A program made the translations under genes and the position numbers. Below are positions 51,940 through 60,539 of a DNA stretch of 60,667 nt, one piece after another. Below the pieces are notes generated by a model, which made no database searches, was not told where the DNA came from, and was given only the letters and a program-made list of their open reading frames with translations. The stretch is taken from positions 1 through 60,667 of the forward strand of contig CAZJRD010000013.1 of the NCBI GenBank assembly GCA_964548365.1, given 5' to 3'. The DNA is from B46-G9 sp964548365. GTDB taxonomy: Bacteria; Desulfobacterota; DSM-4660; Desulfatiglandales; Desulfatiglandaceae. Every line of letters starts with the position of its first letter. Position 1 is the first letter of the stretch.

Positions 51940-52386
51940 ATGGATACGTTGGATAAAGATATTCTTAACGAGATTCAGTCAGACTTTCCCTTGGTGTCAC
52001 GTCCCTACCAGGCACTTGGGAAAAGAGTTGGACTTTCTGAAAAAGAAATGCTGGAACGGGTGCGGAAGTTAAAAGAAATGGGGATTATCCGGAGGATAGG
52101 GGGGAATTTTCATTCAAACCGCCTCAATTTTGCCAGCACACTCTGCGCGGCCAAAGTCCCGGAAGAAAAATTGGAACTCTTTGTTGATGCGGTGAACGCA
52201 TACCCCGGTGTTACCCATAACTACTTGAGAAACCATACCTACAATGTCTGGTTCACTTTTATCGCAGAAGATAGAGAGTATATTCGCTCCGCACTGGCAA
52301 AGATAGCGGAAGAGAGCGGGGTGGAAGAAATTCTGAACCTTCCTGCGGTCAAGGTGTTCAAAATAAAGGTGGATTTCGAGGTTTAA
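51940..52386 (+). CDS. ahbB: Siroheme decarboxylase subunit (AhbA/AhbB, Lrp-like)
   Basis: Decarboxylates siroheme to 12,18-didecarboxysiroheme. The protein has an AsnC/Lrp-type helix-turn-helix (about 1-60, MDTLDKDILNEIQSDFP, then LKEMGIIRRIGG) and a RAM-like domain with TLCAAKVPEE and GVTHNYLRNHTYNVWFTF, where the His and Tyr/Arg residues are typical of the decarboxylase rather than of regulators. From ATG 51940 it has 148 residues, with GGAAGAG six bases upstream; ATG 51895 gives 163. Only one of the two usual subunits is in the window. AhbA and AhbB are similar, so the letter is uncertain. Confidence 0.82.
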   Translation: MDTLDKDILNEIQSDFPLVSRPYQALGKRVGLSEKEMLERVRKLKEMGIIRRIGGNFHSNRLNFASTLCAAKVPEEKLELFVDAVNAYPGVTHNYLRNHTYNVWFTFIAEDREYIRSALAKIAEESGVEEILNLPAVKVFKIKVDFEV

Positions 52387-52679
52387 GGAGTCTCTTCAGA
52401 TTCTCCACCATATCGCTCGAGAAACAAATCACGCTCCTCTTCACTCATTCTCCCTTCATCAACAAGGAGATCAGCGATGCCGTCCTCACGGAGATCATCG
52501 ATGGACATGATCTTTTTGTTTGGCCTCGACTGGATACTGAAGAAGGTGTAATTGAGTGTCAGGTGTGATTTTTTGAGGAGCCTGGGGCGTTTTCCGAAAA
52601 ATATGAAATGGTAGCTGAGCAGAAAATAGGCCGCAGCCAATGCTATTGCCCAGTAAAAAATTTTTTTCTTAAATGTCAT
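52383..52679 (-). CDS. Small single-pass membrane protein of unknown function
   Basis: 98 residues. Basic start MTFKKK, one membrane segment (about 8-27), then a soluble tail with NKKIMSIDDLREDGIADLLV and an acidic SEEERDLFLERYGG end. N-terminus in, tail probably out or periplasmic. Its stop overlaps the end of the siroheme decarboxylase gene on the other strand. I do not recognise the family. Confidence 0.6.
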   Translation of the reverse strand: MTFKKKIFYWAIALAAAYFLLSYHFIFFGKRPRLLKKSHLTLNYTFFSIQSRPNKKIMSIDDLREDGIADLLVDEGRMSEEERDLFLERYGGESEETP

Positions 52680-52803
52680 AGTCTTCCAAGAAAAAGCAGA
52701 GGGTTATCTTTTTCCAGATCTCTCCAGTGAACCTTCTGTTGTATAATCGGAATATCTCTCTCTAATCTAAAGGGCTTTTTTGTCTCGTGTGTAGGGCCCG
52801 GGC

Positions 52804-52984
52804 TAACCCGCATTTCTCACGGGCAATCTACTGTGGCGGCGGAGAGTCCCATGGCTAGTGCGTTGCACTTGAAAAATGACCTTGACGTACTACAAGTACG
52901 CCTTCATCCATTTTTCTTCCCGCGCCTTTTATCCACGGGCCTTTCCACCGCCTCGCTACGCAGGCCCGTGAGAAAAGCGGGCTA
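52804..52984 (+). repeat. Long hairpin repeat, family 1, copy B
   Basis: About 181 bp with ends TAACCCGCATTTCTCACGGG and CCCGTGAGAAAAGCGGGCTA. It carries the family blocks CTGTGGCGGCGGA, GAAAAATGACCTTGACGTAC and TCATCCATTTTTC. The inner CCCGCG hairpin of copies A, C and D is missing. It overlaps the last bases of nadE and fills most of the 52680-52981 gap. Confidence 0.83.
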
Positions 52985-54622
52985 AAACGCCTTTTTGCCC
53001 CTGGCAATAGGATATCTTCTCCCATATCCGAATGCCTTTGAGGTAATCTTGAGCCCTGGCGGGGCTTGGCGTCTCTTGTATTCATTCATGAACAGCCGGC
53101 GCATGACGTCATTGACCACCGCAGGGTCATGTCCCTTGGCCACGATTTCTTGCGGCGCGAGATTCCTTTCAACGGCAGCCTCCAGTATTTCGTCCAATAT
53201 TTCATAAGGCGGTAAAGAATCCTGGTCTGTCTGGTTCGGTCTCAATTCCGCGGAGGGGGGTCTGGAAATGATTCGGGTAGGAATGATCTCCGAGTCCCTG
53301 TTTATGTGTCTTGCCAGCCGATAACAAAAGGTCTTCGGAAGGTCTGAGATGATTGCCAATCCGCCGCTCATATCCCCGTAGAGAGTGCAATACCCCATAG
53401 CCAATTCCGACTTGTTCCCTGTCGTCAGGAGAAGCGCGTTAAACTTATTGGAGAGTGCCATGAGGAGGTTTCCCCTGATGCGGGCCTGTATGTTCTCTTC
53501 TGTTTCATCTTCAGGGAGCCCGGAGAATATTTCCCCCAAGGCATCCTTGTAGCAGTCAAACAGCTTGCCGATAGGTATTTCTTCGAGACGAATATTCAGA
53601 TTTTTAGAAAGGCGCCGTGCGTCTTCCTTACTCATCAGGGAAGTGTATGGTGATGGCATACTGACACCCAATACATTATCAGCGCCGAGCGCCTGAACGG
53701 CGATATATGCTACCAGGGAGGAATCGATTCCTCCGCTCAATCCGACCAGCACCCTTCTGAAACCGCATTTCATGGTATAGTCCCGGGTCCCCATGATCAA
53801 TCCCTTCAGTATTGCGGTTTCATCCGACAGCCATGGGTTCTGAATTTGCGGATTTTGGCGATGTGTGTCCCAGGTGAAGATGTCGGGCTCGAATGCCTTC
53901 CCAAGTGCGACGAGTTTGCCGCGAGCGTCAAGGACCATGCTGGAGCCGTCAAAAAGGAGATCATCATTGCCGCCCACCTGGTTGCAGTAAATGGCGGGTA
54001 TTCTGTGTGTTGCGCACAATTTTTTGAGGATATTCAACCGCACCTGTTCCTTTTTCAGAGAATAGGGAGACGCAGAGATATTGATGAGAGTATCAATTTT
54101 TTCTGAAACCAGTTCCGCTACCGGGTCCAGGGGATACCTCGGTATACCGCTGACACCATCGATATTCCAAATGTCCTCACAGATGGTAACCCCACACTTC
54201 ATTCCCCCCAGCTCAAAGGTGAGACTTTGTTGGGCGGGTTCAAAATAACGGGTTTCATCAAATACATCATAGGTGGGGAGCAACCGCTTCCCACCGGACC
54301 CGGCGATGGTTCCCTCTTTGAGCAGGGCGGCACCGTTGATGAGCCTTTTTCCGGTTGGCCCGGGGTTCCGGTCCACGTACCCCAGGAGGGCCGAAATGCC
54401 CTCTATTTTCGAGGCGAGCGCTCTGAGCTGCACAAGGTTTTCACGGACAAATGCAGGCTTTTCCAGGAGGTCCTTCGGGGGGTAGCCGATGAGGGACATT
54501 TCAGGAAAAACTGCCAGGTCGGCTTCTTTCGCCTTTGCCTTTTCAATGGCATCCAGGATCAAAGAGGTGTTATATACAAAGTCTCCGATAACAGGATCTA
54601 TCTGGCAGATGGCGATTTTCAT
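52982..54622 (-). CDS. nadE: Glutamine-dependent NAD+ synthetase
   Basis: Last step of NAD biosynthesis: deamido-NAD + ATP + glutamine. The N-terminal nitrilase-like glutaminase domain (about 1-265) has the catalytic Glu41 in VFPEMSLIGYPP, the Lys in GSGGKRLLPTYDVFDE and Cys in CGVTICEDIWN. The C-terminal synthetase domain has the P-loop GLSGGIDSSLVA (about 293-304) and the GNKSELAMGY segment. 546 residues. It is monocistronic on the minus strand. Confidence 0.96.
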   Translation of the reverse strand: MKIAICQIDPVIGDFVYNTSLILDAIEKAKAKEADLAVFPEMSLIGYPPKDLLEKPAFVRENLVQLRALASKIEGISALLGYVDRNPGPTGKRLINGAALLKEGTIAGSGGKRLLPTYDVFDETRYFEPAQQSLTFELGGMKCGVTICEDIWNIDGVSGIPRYPLDPVAELVSEKIDTLINISASPYSLKKEQVRLNILKKLCATHRIPAIYCNQVGGNDDLLFDGSSMVLDARGKLVALGKAFEPDIFTWDTHRQNPQIQNPWLSDETAILKGLIMGTRDYTMKCGFRRVLVGLSGGIDSSLVAYIAVQALGADNVLGVSMPSPYTSLMSKEDARRLSKNLNIRLEEIPIGKLFDCYKDALGEIFSGLPEDETEENIQARIRGNLLMALSNKFNALLLTTGNKSELAMGYCTLYGDMSGGLAIISDLPKTFCYRLARHINRDSEIIPTRIISRPPSAELRPNQTDQDSLPPYEILDEILEAAVERNLAPQEIVAKGHDPAVVNDVMRRLFMNEYKRRQAPPGLKITSKAFGYGRRYPIARGKKAF

Positions 54623-55190
54623 ACGTGCTCCATAGAAAGAGGGACAAATACAAGAAAATGATTAACGTAATATGCAAGGCAGATCAAGGATATAATTTCG
54701 GCATATCACTTGTTTTTCAAACGGGGGCTCTTTCTGCCTTCCGATCGGAAGTTTTTGCCTACTGGAGACGGTGGTTAACCCGCATTTCTCACCGATCTTT
54801 GTCGCGAGACGGTGGAGAGTCCCGTGAATAGAAGACGCGTGCAGGAAAATGATCGCAGGCGTACTTTCACAGTACGTCGAGGTCATTTTTCAAGCTCAAC
54901 GCAATAGTCATGGGACTTTCCGCCGTCACAGTCCCGCGCTTCGCGGGATTGGTGAGAAATGCGGGTTAAATTCTATGCTTAACGCGAAAGGAGCCTCCGT
55001 TGTAGGTTTACGTTAAGCGAGCGTTTTCAGTTCAGTTGAATGCTGTTATTGGCAGCATTTTTGCAAAGAAGAGCAATGACAAAGAACCAACGGAAATCCA
55101 AGAGGAGAGATGGTAAGATAATCTTCCTTGAGCAGGTGACAGAAAACAGGAAGTGTGGTTCCCTGGAAAGACCAGAAGAGGAGAAGAAAA
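54623..55190. other. Non-coding stretch holding repeat copy C
   Basis: The gap serves as promoter region of nadE (minus) and of the gene at 55191 (plus). It contains family 1 copy C (54775-54969). No other gene was found; open frames in it are short and lack ribosome sites. Confidence 0.5.
54775..54969 (-). repeat. Long hairpin repeat, family 1, copy C (inverted)
   Basis: 195 bp with perfect 19-bp ends TTAACCCGCATTTCTCACC (54775-54793) and GGTGAGAAATGCGGGTTAA (54951-54969). Read on the minus strand it aligns with copies A, B and D: CCCGCGAAGCGCGGG hairpin, CTGTGACGGCGGAAAG, GAAAAATGACCTCGACGTAC and AGTACGCC. Confidence 0.88.
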
Positions 55191-55667
55191 ATGAAAATTT
55201 CCGATGCAAATGGTTCAATGATGCCTGGGATAAACGGGACAAGAGCGGAAAAATCGAAGACGAAAGGTGCATTCCAGGAAGTGATGAGTCAGGCGATGGA
55301 ACAACGGGACGGGAAAACTGCAGAACCTGCTTCCATGAATTCACCAGGAGCTTCCTCAATCATAGCGCCGGCTCAATTGATCCGGGATATCGAAGGACAA
55401 AATCCCATTCCCTCAGGCGCACAGGTTATGAAAGAAGTTGAATCTATGCTGGACCTCACCGGCTTCTACACGAAAAAACTCGAGGATTCCTCAATTAAGA
55501 CAGCATCTTTGGAGCCACTCGTAACCCATCTCGAGGAGAAAATGGAGGGGCTCCGTGATCTTAAGAATAATGGAAACATAGACAAAGAATTGAAAGGGAT
55601 CGTTTCTGAATTAGATCTCGCGGTGGGTACAGAAGTGGCGAAATTCAGGCGGGGGGATTACTCCTGA
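55191..55667 (+). CDS. Hypothetical protein, helical, no known domain
   Basis: 158 residues from ATG 55191 (GAGGAG eight bases upstream); the frame back to 55155 lacks a better site. N-terminal half is Ser/Gly/Met-rich and probably disordered (MKISDANGSMMPGINGTR); the C-terminal half is helical (EVESMLDLTGFYTKKLED, SLEPLVTHLEEKMEGLRD). No signal peptide. It is convergent with the histidine-kinase-like gene, five bases apart. The disordered-then-helical layout resembles flagellar or type III secretion accessory proteins, but that is a weak impression. Confidence 0.7.
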   Translation: MKISDANGSMMPGINGTRAEKSKTKGAFQEVMSQAMEQRDGKTAEPASMNSPGASSIIAPAQLIRDIEGQNPIPSGAQVMKEVESMLDLTGFYTKKLEDSSIKTASLEPLVTHLEEKMEGLRDLKNNGNIDKELKGIVSELDLAVGTEVAKFRRGDYS

Positions 55668-55671
55668 CTGC

Positions 55672-56421
55672 CTATGCCGTACCGTTTTCGTGGGGAAACA
55701 GGAGTTTGACGGATGTGCTCTGATTATTCAATTCTGTTTCCAATTGGATTCCCCCGTTTCTTAACAACAGAACAGAGATGAAGAGATTCATCTCTCCCGG
55801 TATCTCCGATATTGGCAGGGGATCCCTGGGATTCATTTCCAGGGTATCACGGAAGGGTTGCGAGAGCGCGGTATTATCCATCCGAATAGCGATGACAGGA
55901 TGTTCTTCCTCTGCACTGGTACCGAGGAAAAGGACGCTGCTCTTGAGATTTTCGAGCTCTTCGACCAGTCTTTCGAGAAAGAGAGCCATAGCAAGGCCGA
56001 AATGCAGGGGAGGGGCAGTTATCGCATGGAGCGATGGGGACAATTCCAATGTGGTTTCAACGTTATGCTTGAAATAGAGGTTTGTTTTTAGAAATTGCAC
56101 CTCTTGATGAAGAAAATGATTGATGTCAAGTCTTTCAGGGGGAAATTCCATGAGGTCGGCTCGCATCCCCGCGATCCTGATCTGATTGTTCAAGTTTTCA
56201 AGTTCATTATTCATCTGCACGAGGCGTGCCGAGAGCTTCTCCAAGAGGTCATCGCTGCTGTCTGTTTTCTTGAGGATGAAATGCTGCGTGACGTCCATCT
56301 GCATTCCCAGGCTATGCAGCGGGCTATTGAGATTGTGAATGAGCCCTCCAAGTAGTTTCCCGAGCGAGGCAAGGTGGCAGAGGTGAGCGAGCTCGTCCAC
56401 GGATACCTGGAGCGATTCCAT
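55672..56421 (-). CDS. Histidine-kinase-like protein with degenerate ATPase domain
   Basis: 249 residues. The N-terminal helical segment LASLGKLLGGLIHNLNSPLHS (19-39) is a HisKA-type H-box with His29; Asn30 replaces the usual Glu of the HE pair. The second half has the size of a HATPase domain, but the N, G1 and G2 ATP-binding boxes are not visible. It may be a phosphotransfer or dimerisation partner rather than an active kinase. It follows the PilZ gene directly, with no gap. Confidence 0.7.
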   Translation of the reverse strand: MESLQVSVDELAHLCHLASLGKLLGGLIHNLNSPLHSLGMQMDVTQHFILKKTDSSDDLLEKLSARLVQMNNELENLNNQIRIAGMRADLMEFPPERLDINHFLHQEVQFLKTNLYFKHNVETTLELSPSLHAITAPPLHFGLAMALFLERLVEELENLKSSVLFLGTSAEEEHPVIAIRMDNTALSQPFRDTLEMNPRDPLPISEIPGEMNLFISVLLLRNGGIQLETELNNQSTSVKLLFPHENGTA

Positions 56422-57006
56422 TCATTCCCCCTCTTTCTCTTTTTCCAGCCGGATTAATTTTCTCTGTTTTCTGAATATGGTTTCGATAATGGCATCTCTT
56501 GCCTTTTCATCGATTTCAGCAAAATGAACAGCTACGGAGAACAATTCAGTGTCTCCTTTTTTCATGTGCTCCAATGTGTCTGTGCGGATAACTTTTGCGA
56601 TCATAGTTACCTTAAACTCAAATGTTCCGGGCATGATCAGGTCCATTTTCAAGAGGGTGCCTTCAGGATAGGGAATTTCACTCAGGAATTTAAGCCCTGA
56701 TCCACTGAGCTCCACAACGTCGTTCAATGATCTGCCTGGCTGATCAGACGGGGTGGTCATTTGCTCAATAACGAAATTGAGCTTTTTGTCCATCATTTTC
56801 AGGCAGCGGTAAAGGGTTTCTTCTTTTGACCCTGTCGGCACCTGATCAATGATTTCGTCAATGGGGCTGGAAAAGACGTTGCCCTCGAGAACACTATTGG
56901 CATCTCCTAGTTCGAGCAGGGTCAACTCTTCCTGAGTCAAGGCTTGTAATCGAGCAGATATAAGCACATCGGTTCGCAGATATTCACGCTGGTTTTCAGG
57001 GTTCAT
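56422..57006 (-). CDS. PilZ-domain protein (probable c-di-GMP receptor)
   Basis: 194 residues. N-terminal region (about 1-90) of unknown type with REYLRTDVLISARL, then a PilZ barrel (about 90-190) with the VELSGSGLKFLSE motif corresponding to D/NxSxxG; the RxxxR motif is only partly matched by the N-terminal arginines. Known PilZ proteins bind c-di-GMP; the HD-GYP protein encoded upstream would hydrolyse it. The next gene starts at the following base. Confidence 0.75.
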   Translation of the reverse strand: MNPENQREYLRTDVLISARLQALTQEELTLLELGDANSVLEGNVFSSPIDEIIDQVPTGSKEETLYRCLKMMDKKLNFVIEQMTTPSDQPGRSLNDVVELSGSGLKFLSEIPYPEGTLLKMDLIMPGTFEFKVTMIAKVIRTDTLEHMKKGDTELFSVAVHFAEIDEKARDAIIETIFRKQRKLIRLEKEKEGE

Positions 57007-57183
57007 CTTTTTCCCCCAATGTCTGCAATATTGGTTACGCCCATCCGCATATCAGAGATGTTGGGATGGAGCCTCTCGCTTTCAGCCAGTTGGAATCCTC
57101 ATGTTGAAAAAAGCATAAATCAATATCAATTGCAATAAAAATAGTAAGCAGCCGCAAAGCAAAAAAGGATATCAGATATTTCC

Positions 57184-58776
57184 TCATGCCACAAGTTTTG
57201 GTGGTGGCATTGATTCTTCCCAGGTATAGGGTTTGAGAACAGGCAGTGCCGCGTCAACCACTTCCGGATCAAATTGGGCCCCCTTATTTTTCACCAATTC
57301 CTCAAGACAGTGTTCAAAAGGAAGGGCTTCCCGATAAGCTCTATCGGAGTTCATGGCATCAAAGGCATCCGCTACTGATAAAATCCGGGCCAGCAAGGGA
57401 ATATCTTTTCCTTTCAGCCCATCCGGGTATCCCTTTCCATCCCATCGCTCATGGTGGTGTCTGATAACCGCAAGTTCCTGTTCGTCTAGGCCGAGAGGAG
57501 ATACAATATGTACCCCAATAAGAGGATGAGCCTGGATATTCTTGAATTCCTCGTCCGTAAGACGACCCGGTTTTTTCAGGATATGATCATCAATGCCTAT
57601 CTTGCCTATATCGTGAAGAGGGCCGCTCGATTCGAGTCGCCTGCAGTCCTCGAAGGGGAGATCCATGGCCTGGGCAATACGCAGCGCCATCTGTGTTACG
57701 CGCTGAGAGTGTTGGCGTGTGTAAGGGTCACGTGCCTCTATGGCACTGACCAGCGTGCCAAGTGTGGCAAAGAGATTTTCCTTCAGGCTGTCATAGAGGG
57801 CCAGATTCTCGATATTCTGGGCGGTCCGCTCCGCAAGAAAATTCATGAGGGACTGATCTTCCTGGGAAAAGGTTCCTCCGTTGCCTTTCTCCCCGATGAG
57901 CATCACGCCAAAAAGCTCACTGCGGATGTGAAAAGGGACGGATAGGAGATCCGGCGAATATGAGGGGGAATCAACGGAAAAACCGTGGGTATGTGTTACC
58001 GAGAAATGTTCTTTTACGAAATCGAGGGATATGCGCTTGCTTGTTTGTTTGTCAGGATCAAGATGAACCCTGTAACCGGGATGGACAGAGTCTAATCCTT
58101 TCTGGGAAAGGGCAATGAGATCTGTTTTCTCTTGATCGTAAAGAAAAAAACAAGCCTTGGTAGCATCACAAACCTCCAGAGCTTTATTGATGAGATATTC
58201 ATAGAGATCATCAGAATTGTTCACCTTGGAGAGAGAATCAATGATGTTGTACAAGAGGGTTTTTTCCCGTATTTTCGTCTGAAGTTCCTGATTCAGCTTT
58301 TCTACCTGGCGTTTTTGTTCCAGTTGCCTTTTCAACAACCAGTTTTTCTTGGCTAGCTTATGGAGGCGATGGACCCTTTCCATTGAGATCTTCAGGTCCT
58401 GGAGACGAAAGGGTTTTATCAGAAAATCAGAGGCCCCGTTTCGCATGGCCTCGATGACTTTCTCCATGGAAGGATAGCCGGTCATGACAATGATGCTCAT
58501 GGGCCGTCCGTTGCTTTCCAGGTTTTGGAGAAGCTCCATGCCGTCCATTTCAGGCATCATGAGGTCCATGAAAAGGTAGTCATATTTTTCTGTATTCAGC
58601 GCCTCAAGGGCAATCTTTCCATTTTGGGCGGTATGAACGGTTGGAACACCGAGATGATAGAGATAGGATTCAAGGGCCTCCCGGATGCTGGCTTCGTCAT
58701 CCACCACGAGGACCTTCAGCGATCCAAGACCACCGTGAGTTTCTACTGCCGATCTTGCAACAGCTTCGATTTGCAT
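57184..58776 (-). CDS. Response regulator with REC, GAF and HD-GYP domains
   Basis: 530 residues. REC (about 20-135) with phospho-acceptor Asp71 in LFMDLMMPEMDG; a coiled-coil linker (about 145-185); GAF (about 190-335); HD-GYP (about 345-515) with HD in SSGPLHDIGKIG, HHHERWDGKGYPDGL (GYP motif) and SVADAFDAMNSDRAYR. Metal ligands are complete, so c-di-GMP phosphodiesterase activity is likely. Its 5' end overlaps the REC gene upstream by 34 bases, so the two are coupled and probably share a sensor kinase. Confidence 0.93.
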   Translation of the reverse strand: MQIEAVARSAVETHGGLGSLKVLVVDDEASIREALESYLYHLGVPTVHTAQNGKIALEALNTEKYDYLFMDLMMPEMDGMELLQNLESNGRPMSIIVMTGYPSMEKVIEAMRNGASDFLIKPFRLQDLKISMERVHRLHKLAKKNWLLKRQLEQKRQVEKLNQELQTKIREKTLLYNIIDSLSKVNNSDDLYEYLINKALEVCDATKACFFLYDQEKTDLIALSQKGLDSVHPGYRVHLDPDKQTSKRISLDFVKEHFSVTHTHGFSVDSPSYSPDLLSVPFHIRSELFGVMLIGEKGNGGTFSQEDQSLMNFLAERTAQNIENLALYDSLKENLFATLGTLVSAIEARDPYTRQHSQRVTQMALRIAQAMDLPFEDCRRLESSGPLHDIGKIGIDDHILKKPGRLTDEEFKNIQAHPLIGVHIVSPLGLDEQELAVIRHHHERWDGKGYPDGLKGKDIPLLARILSVADAFDAMNSDRAYREALPFEHCLEELVKNKGAQFDPEVVDAALPVLKPYTWEESMPPPKLVA

Positions 58777-59420
58777 AATTCGAATTCCTTTTCAGAAAGA
58801 AGACCTTTTGCTTTTAAATGGGACAAACGCTCGAGACTTGAAATCAACGCGAGCTCACCCATTCCCTTGGTGCCCATCAGGTGGTGGGAAAGGACATCTC
58901 CCCCAATAAGTGTTTTGCCCTGGGCAGTCCCGGACGAAAATGAGCGGCTCTTTGAAGCCGTGGTATTGTGGGAAGCCATGATCCTTTTGACAAAGTGGAG
59001 CTGTTGGTAGGCCTCCTCTAATTCCAGCATCAACCTCCTATTTTCCCGCAACAGATGAACATTCTCCAGAGCGTTCTTCACCGCGATCCTTATTTCCTCC
59101 AGCCTAAACGGCTTGGTAATGTAGTCGTAAGCTCCTTCCCGGATTGCCTTCACTGCTGTTTCCAGAGAAGCAAAACCGGTGATCAAGATGACAAGAGTGT
59201 TGGGATTAATCATTTTTGCCGCGCTCAGCACTTCAAGGCCGGTGGCGCCGGGCATCATGATATCTGTAATAATGAGGTCATAACCATTTGCTTTGCACTT
59301 TTCGATGGCATCCAGACCATTTGAAGAAACGGTAACATGCTGATTGTTTTCGTTAAATGAATTTTGTAGTACAGACAACAGGCTTGTGTCATCATCAACT
59401 ATGAGAATAGTGAATTCCAT
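58743..59420 (-). CDS. Response regulator, REC with C-terminal SHOCT-like domain
   Basis: From ATG 59420 there are 225 residues. REC (1-120) with Asp53 in LIITDIMMPGATG and the conserved Lys in DYITKPFRLEEI. A coiled-coil-like linker (120-160) is followed by a low-complexity Ser/Thr/Gly stretch and a C-terminal motif SSLERLSHLKAKGLLSEKEF (about 195-214), which matches the SHOCT oligomerisation domain pattern. No DNA-binding domain. The open frame to 59486 adds 22 residues, with an ATG abutting GAGGA; I prefer MEFTILIVDDD. Confidence 0.82.
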   Translation of the reverse strand: MEFTILIVDDDTSLLSVLQNSFNENNQHVTVSSNGLDAIEKCKANGYDLIITDIMMPGATGLEVLSAAKMINPNTLVILITGFASLETAVKAIREGAYDYITKPFRLEEIRIAVKNALENVHLLRENRRLMLELEEAYQQLHFVKRIMASHNTTASKSRSFSSGTAQGKTLIGGDVLSHHLMGTKGMGELALISSLERLSHLKAKGLLSEKEFELCKSKLLQDRQ

Positions 59421-59547
59421 TGGACTGGATCCTGGCCCTCTTTCTCCCTCTCCAAATGCCTTCAAAGCATGAGCATTCGTGTCCATTCCTCACAAATGTT
59501 CATCGGAATGGACCTGCCTGGACTTGAGCAATTTTATGCCTCGGGAG

Positions 59548-59764
59548 CCAGCCCGCATTTCTCATCCCGCGATGCGCGGGACTGTGGCGGCGGATAGCCC
59601 CATGTCTCCTGCGTTGTGCTCGAAAAATGACTTCGACGTACTGATAGTGGCCTTCATCCATTTTTCATCGCGCGCTCCCGATAGCGGGATTTCGCAAGCT
59701 CAACTTGCTATCCATGAGACTCTCCACCACCTCGCTACGAAGACCCGTGAGAAATGCGGGCTGG
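59548..59764 (+). repeat. Long hairpin repeat, family 1, copy D
   Basis: 217 bp with perfect 17-bp ends CCAGCCCGCATTTCTCA (59548-59564) and TGAGAAATGCGGGCTGG (59748-59764). Contains the CCCGCGATGCGCGGG hairpin, GGATAGCCCCATGTCTCCTG (as in copy A), GAAAAATGACTTCGACGTAC and TCATCCATTTTTC. It occupies the gap between pcm and the REC-SHOCT gene. No gene is seen in 59421-59888. Confidence 0.88.
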
Positions 59765-59888
59765 AAGTGAGAAGGCAGGAATCAGAATAGCTGGTTTCTT
59801 CACTATTCCAGCTGCGGTTGATTGGGGCAACTGTCTGGAATAGCAAGGGGATTTCTGAGAGGGGAGGCATTCAAAAGAAGCGCACAGA

Positions 59889-60539
59889 CTATGATTTCCA
59901 TCCATGGGTCCCGATAAGATCAACAAATCTGCATCCGCCGAATTCTTTCCGAGTGAAAACCTCTTTTTCTTTGCGAGTAACTCGTATCATCTCCTGGGTG
60001 AAGCGATTTCCGACGGGAATGACGAGCCGGCCTCCTATTGCCAGTTGTTCAAGGAGCGGTTCGGGGATTTTGGGAGCCCCTGCAGTCACCATGATGGCAT
60101 CATATGGTGCATACTCTTCCCAGCCAAGAGTCCCGTCAAAGGCCTTGAAGAGGATATTTGTGTATCCGAGGCCAGCCAAGGTAGCCCTGGCCGTCGTCAT
60201 CAGCGGTCGTATTCTTTCAACAGTATAAACTTTATGGCTGAGCTCTGCCAGAATGGCAGCCTGGTAACCGCTTCCTGTGCCGATCTCCAAGGTGTTTTCG
60301 TTGCCGGCCAGCTCAAGTGCCTCGGTCATGAGCGCTACGATGTACGGCTGGGAAATGGTCTGCTTATGTCCTATGGGCAAAGGGTGGTCATTGTATGCCT
60401 CTCCCCAGAGAGCTTCTTCAACAAAGTGATGCCTCGGGACTTTTTTCATGGCCGCAAGGACCCGGCGAGCTTTGATTCCCCGGGGAATAAGTTGTGTTTT
60501 TACCATGCGCTCTCTTGCGAGACTGAAATCAGCTTCCAT
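59889..60539 (-). CDS. pcm: Protein-L-isoaspartate O-methyltransferase
   Basis: Repairs age-damaged isoaspartyl residues by methylation with SAM. Family motif RERMVKTQLIPRGIKARRVL, SAM motif I LEIGTGSGYQAAIL, and GGRLVIPVG near the C-terminus. From ATG 60539 (MEADFSLARERMV) it has 216 residues, the usual size. A longer frame to 60626 adds 29 residues (MAWACAIGLHPLFACDK) that do not match the family; the ribosome site at 60539 is weak, so the start is not certain. Confidence 0.93.
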   Translation of the reverse strand: MEADFSLARERMVKTQLIPRGIKARRVLAAMKKVPRHHFVEEALWGEAYNDHPLPIGHKQTISQPYIVALMTEALELAGNENTLEIGTGSGYQAAILAELSHKVYTVERIRPLMTTARATLAGLGYTNILFKAFDGTLGWEEYAPYDAIMVTAGAPKIPEPLLEQLAIGGRLVIPVGNRFTQEMIRVTRKEKEVFTRKEFGGCRFVDLIGTHGWKS

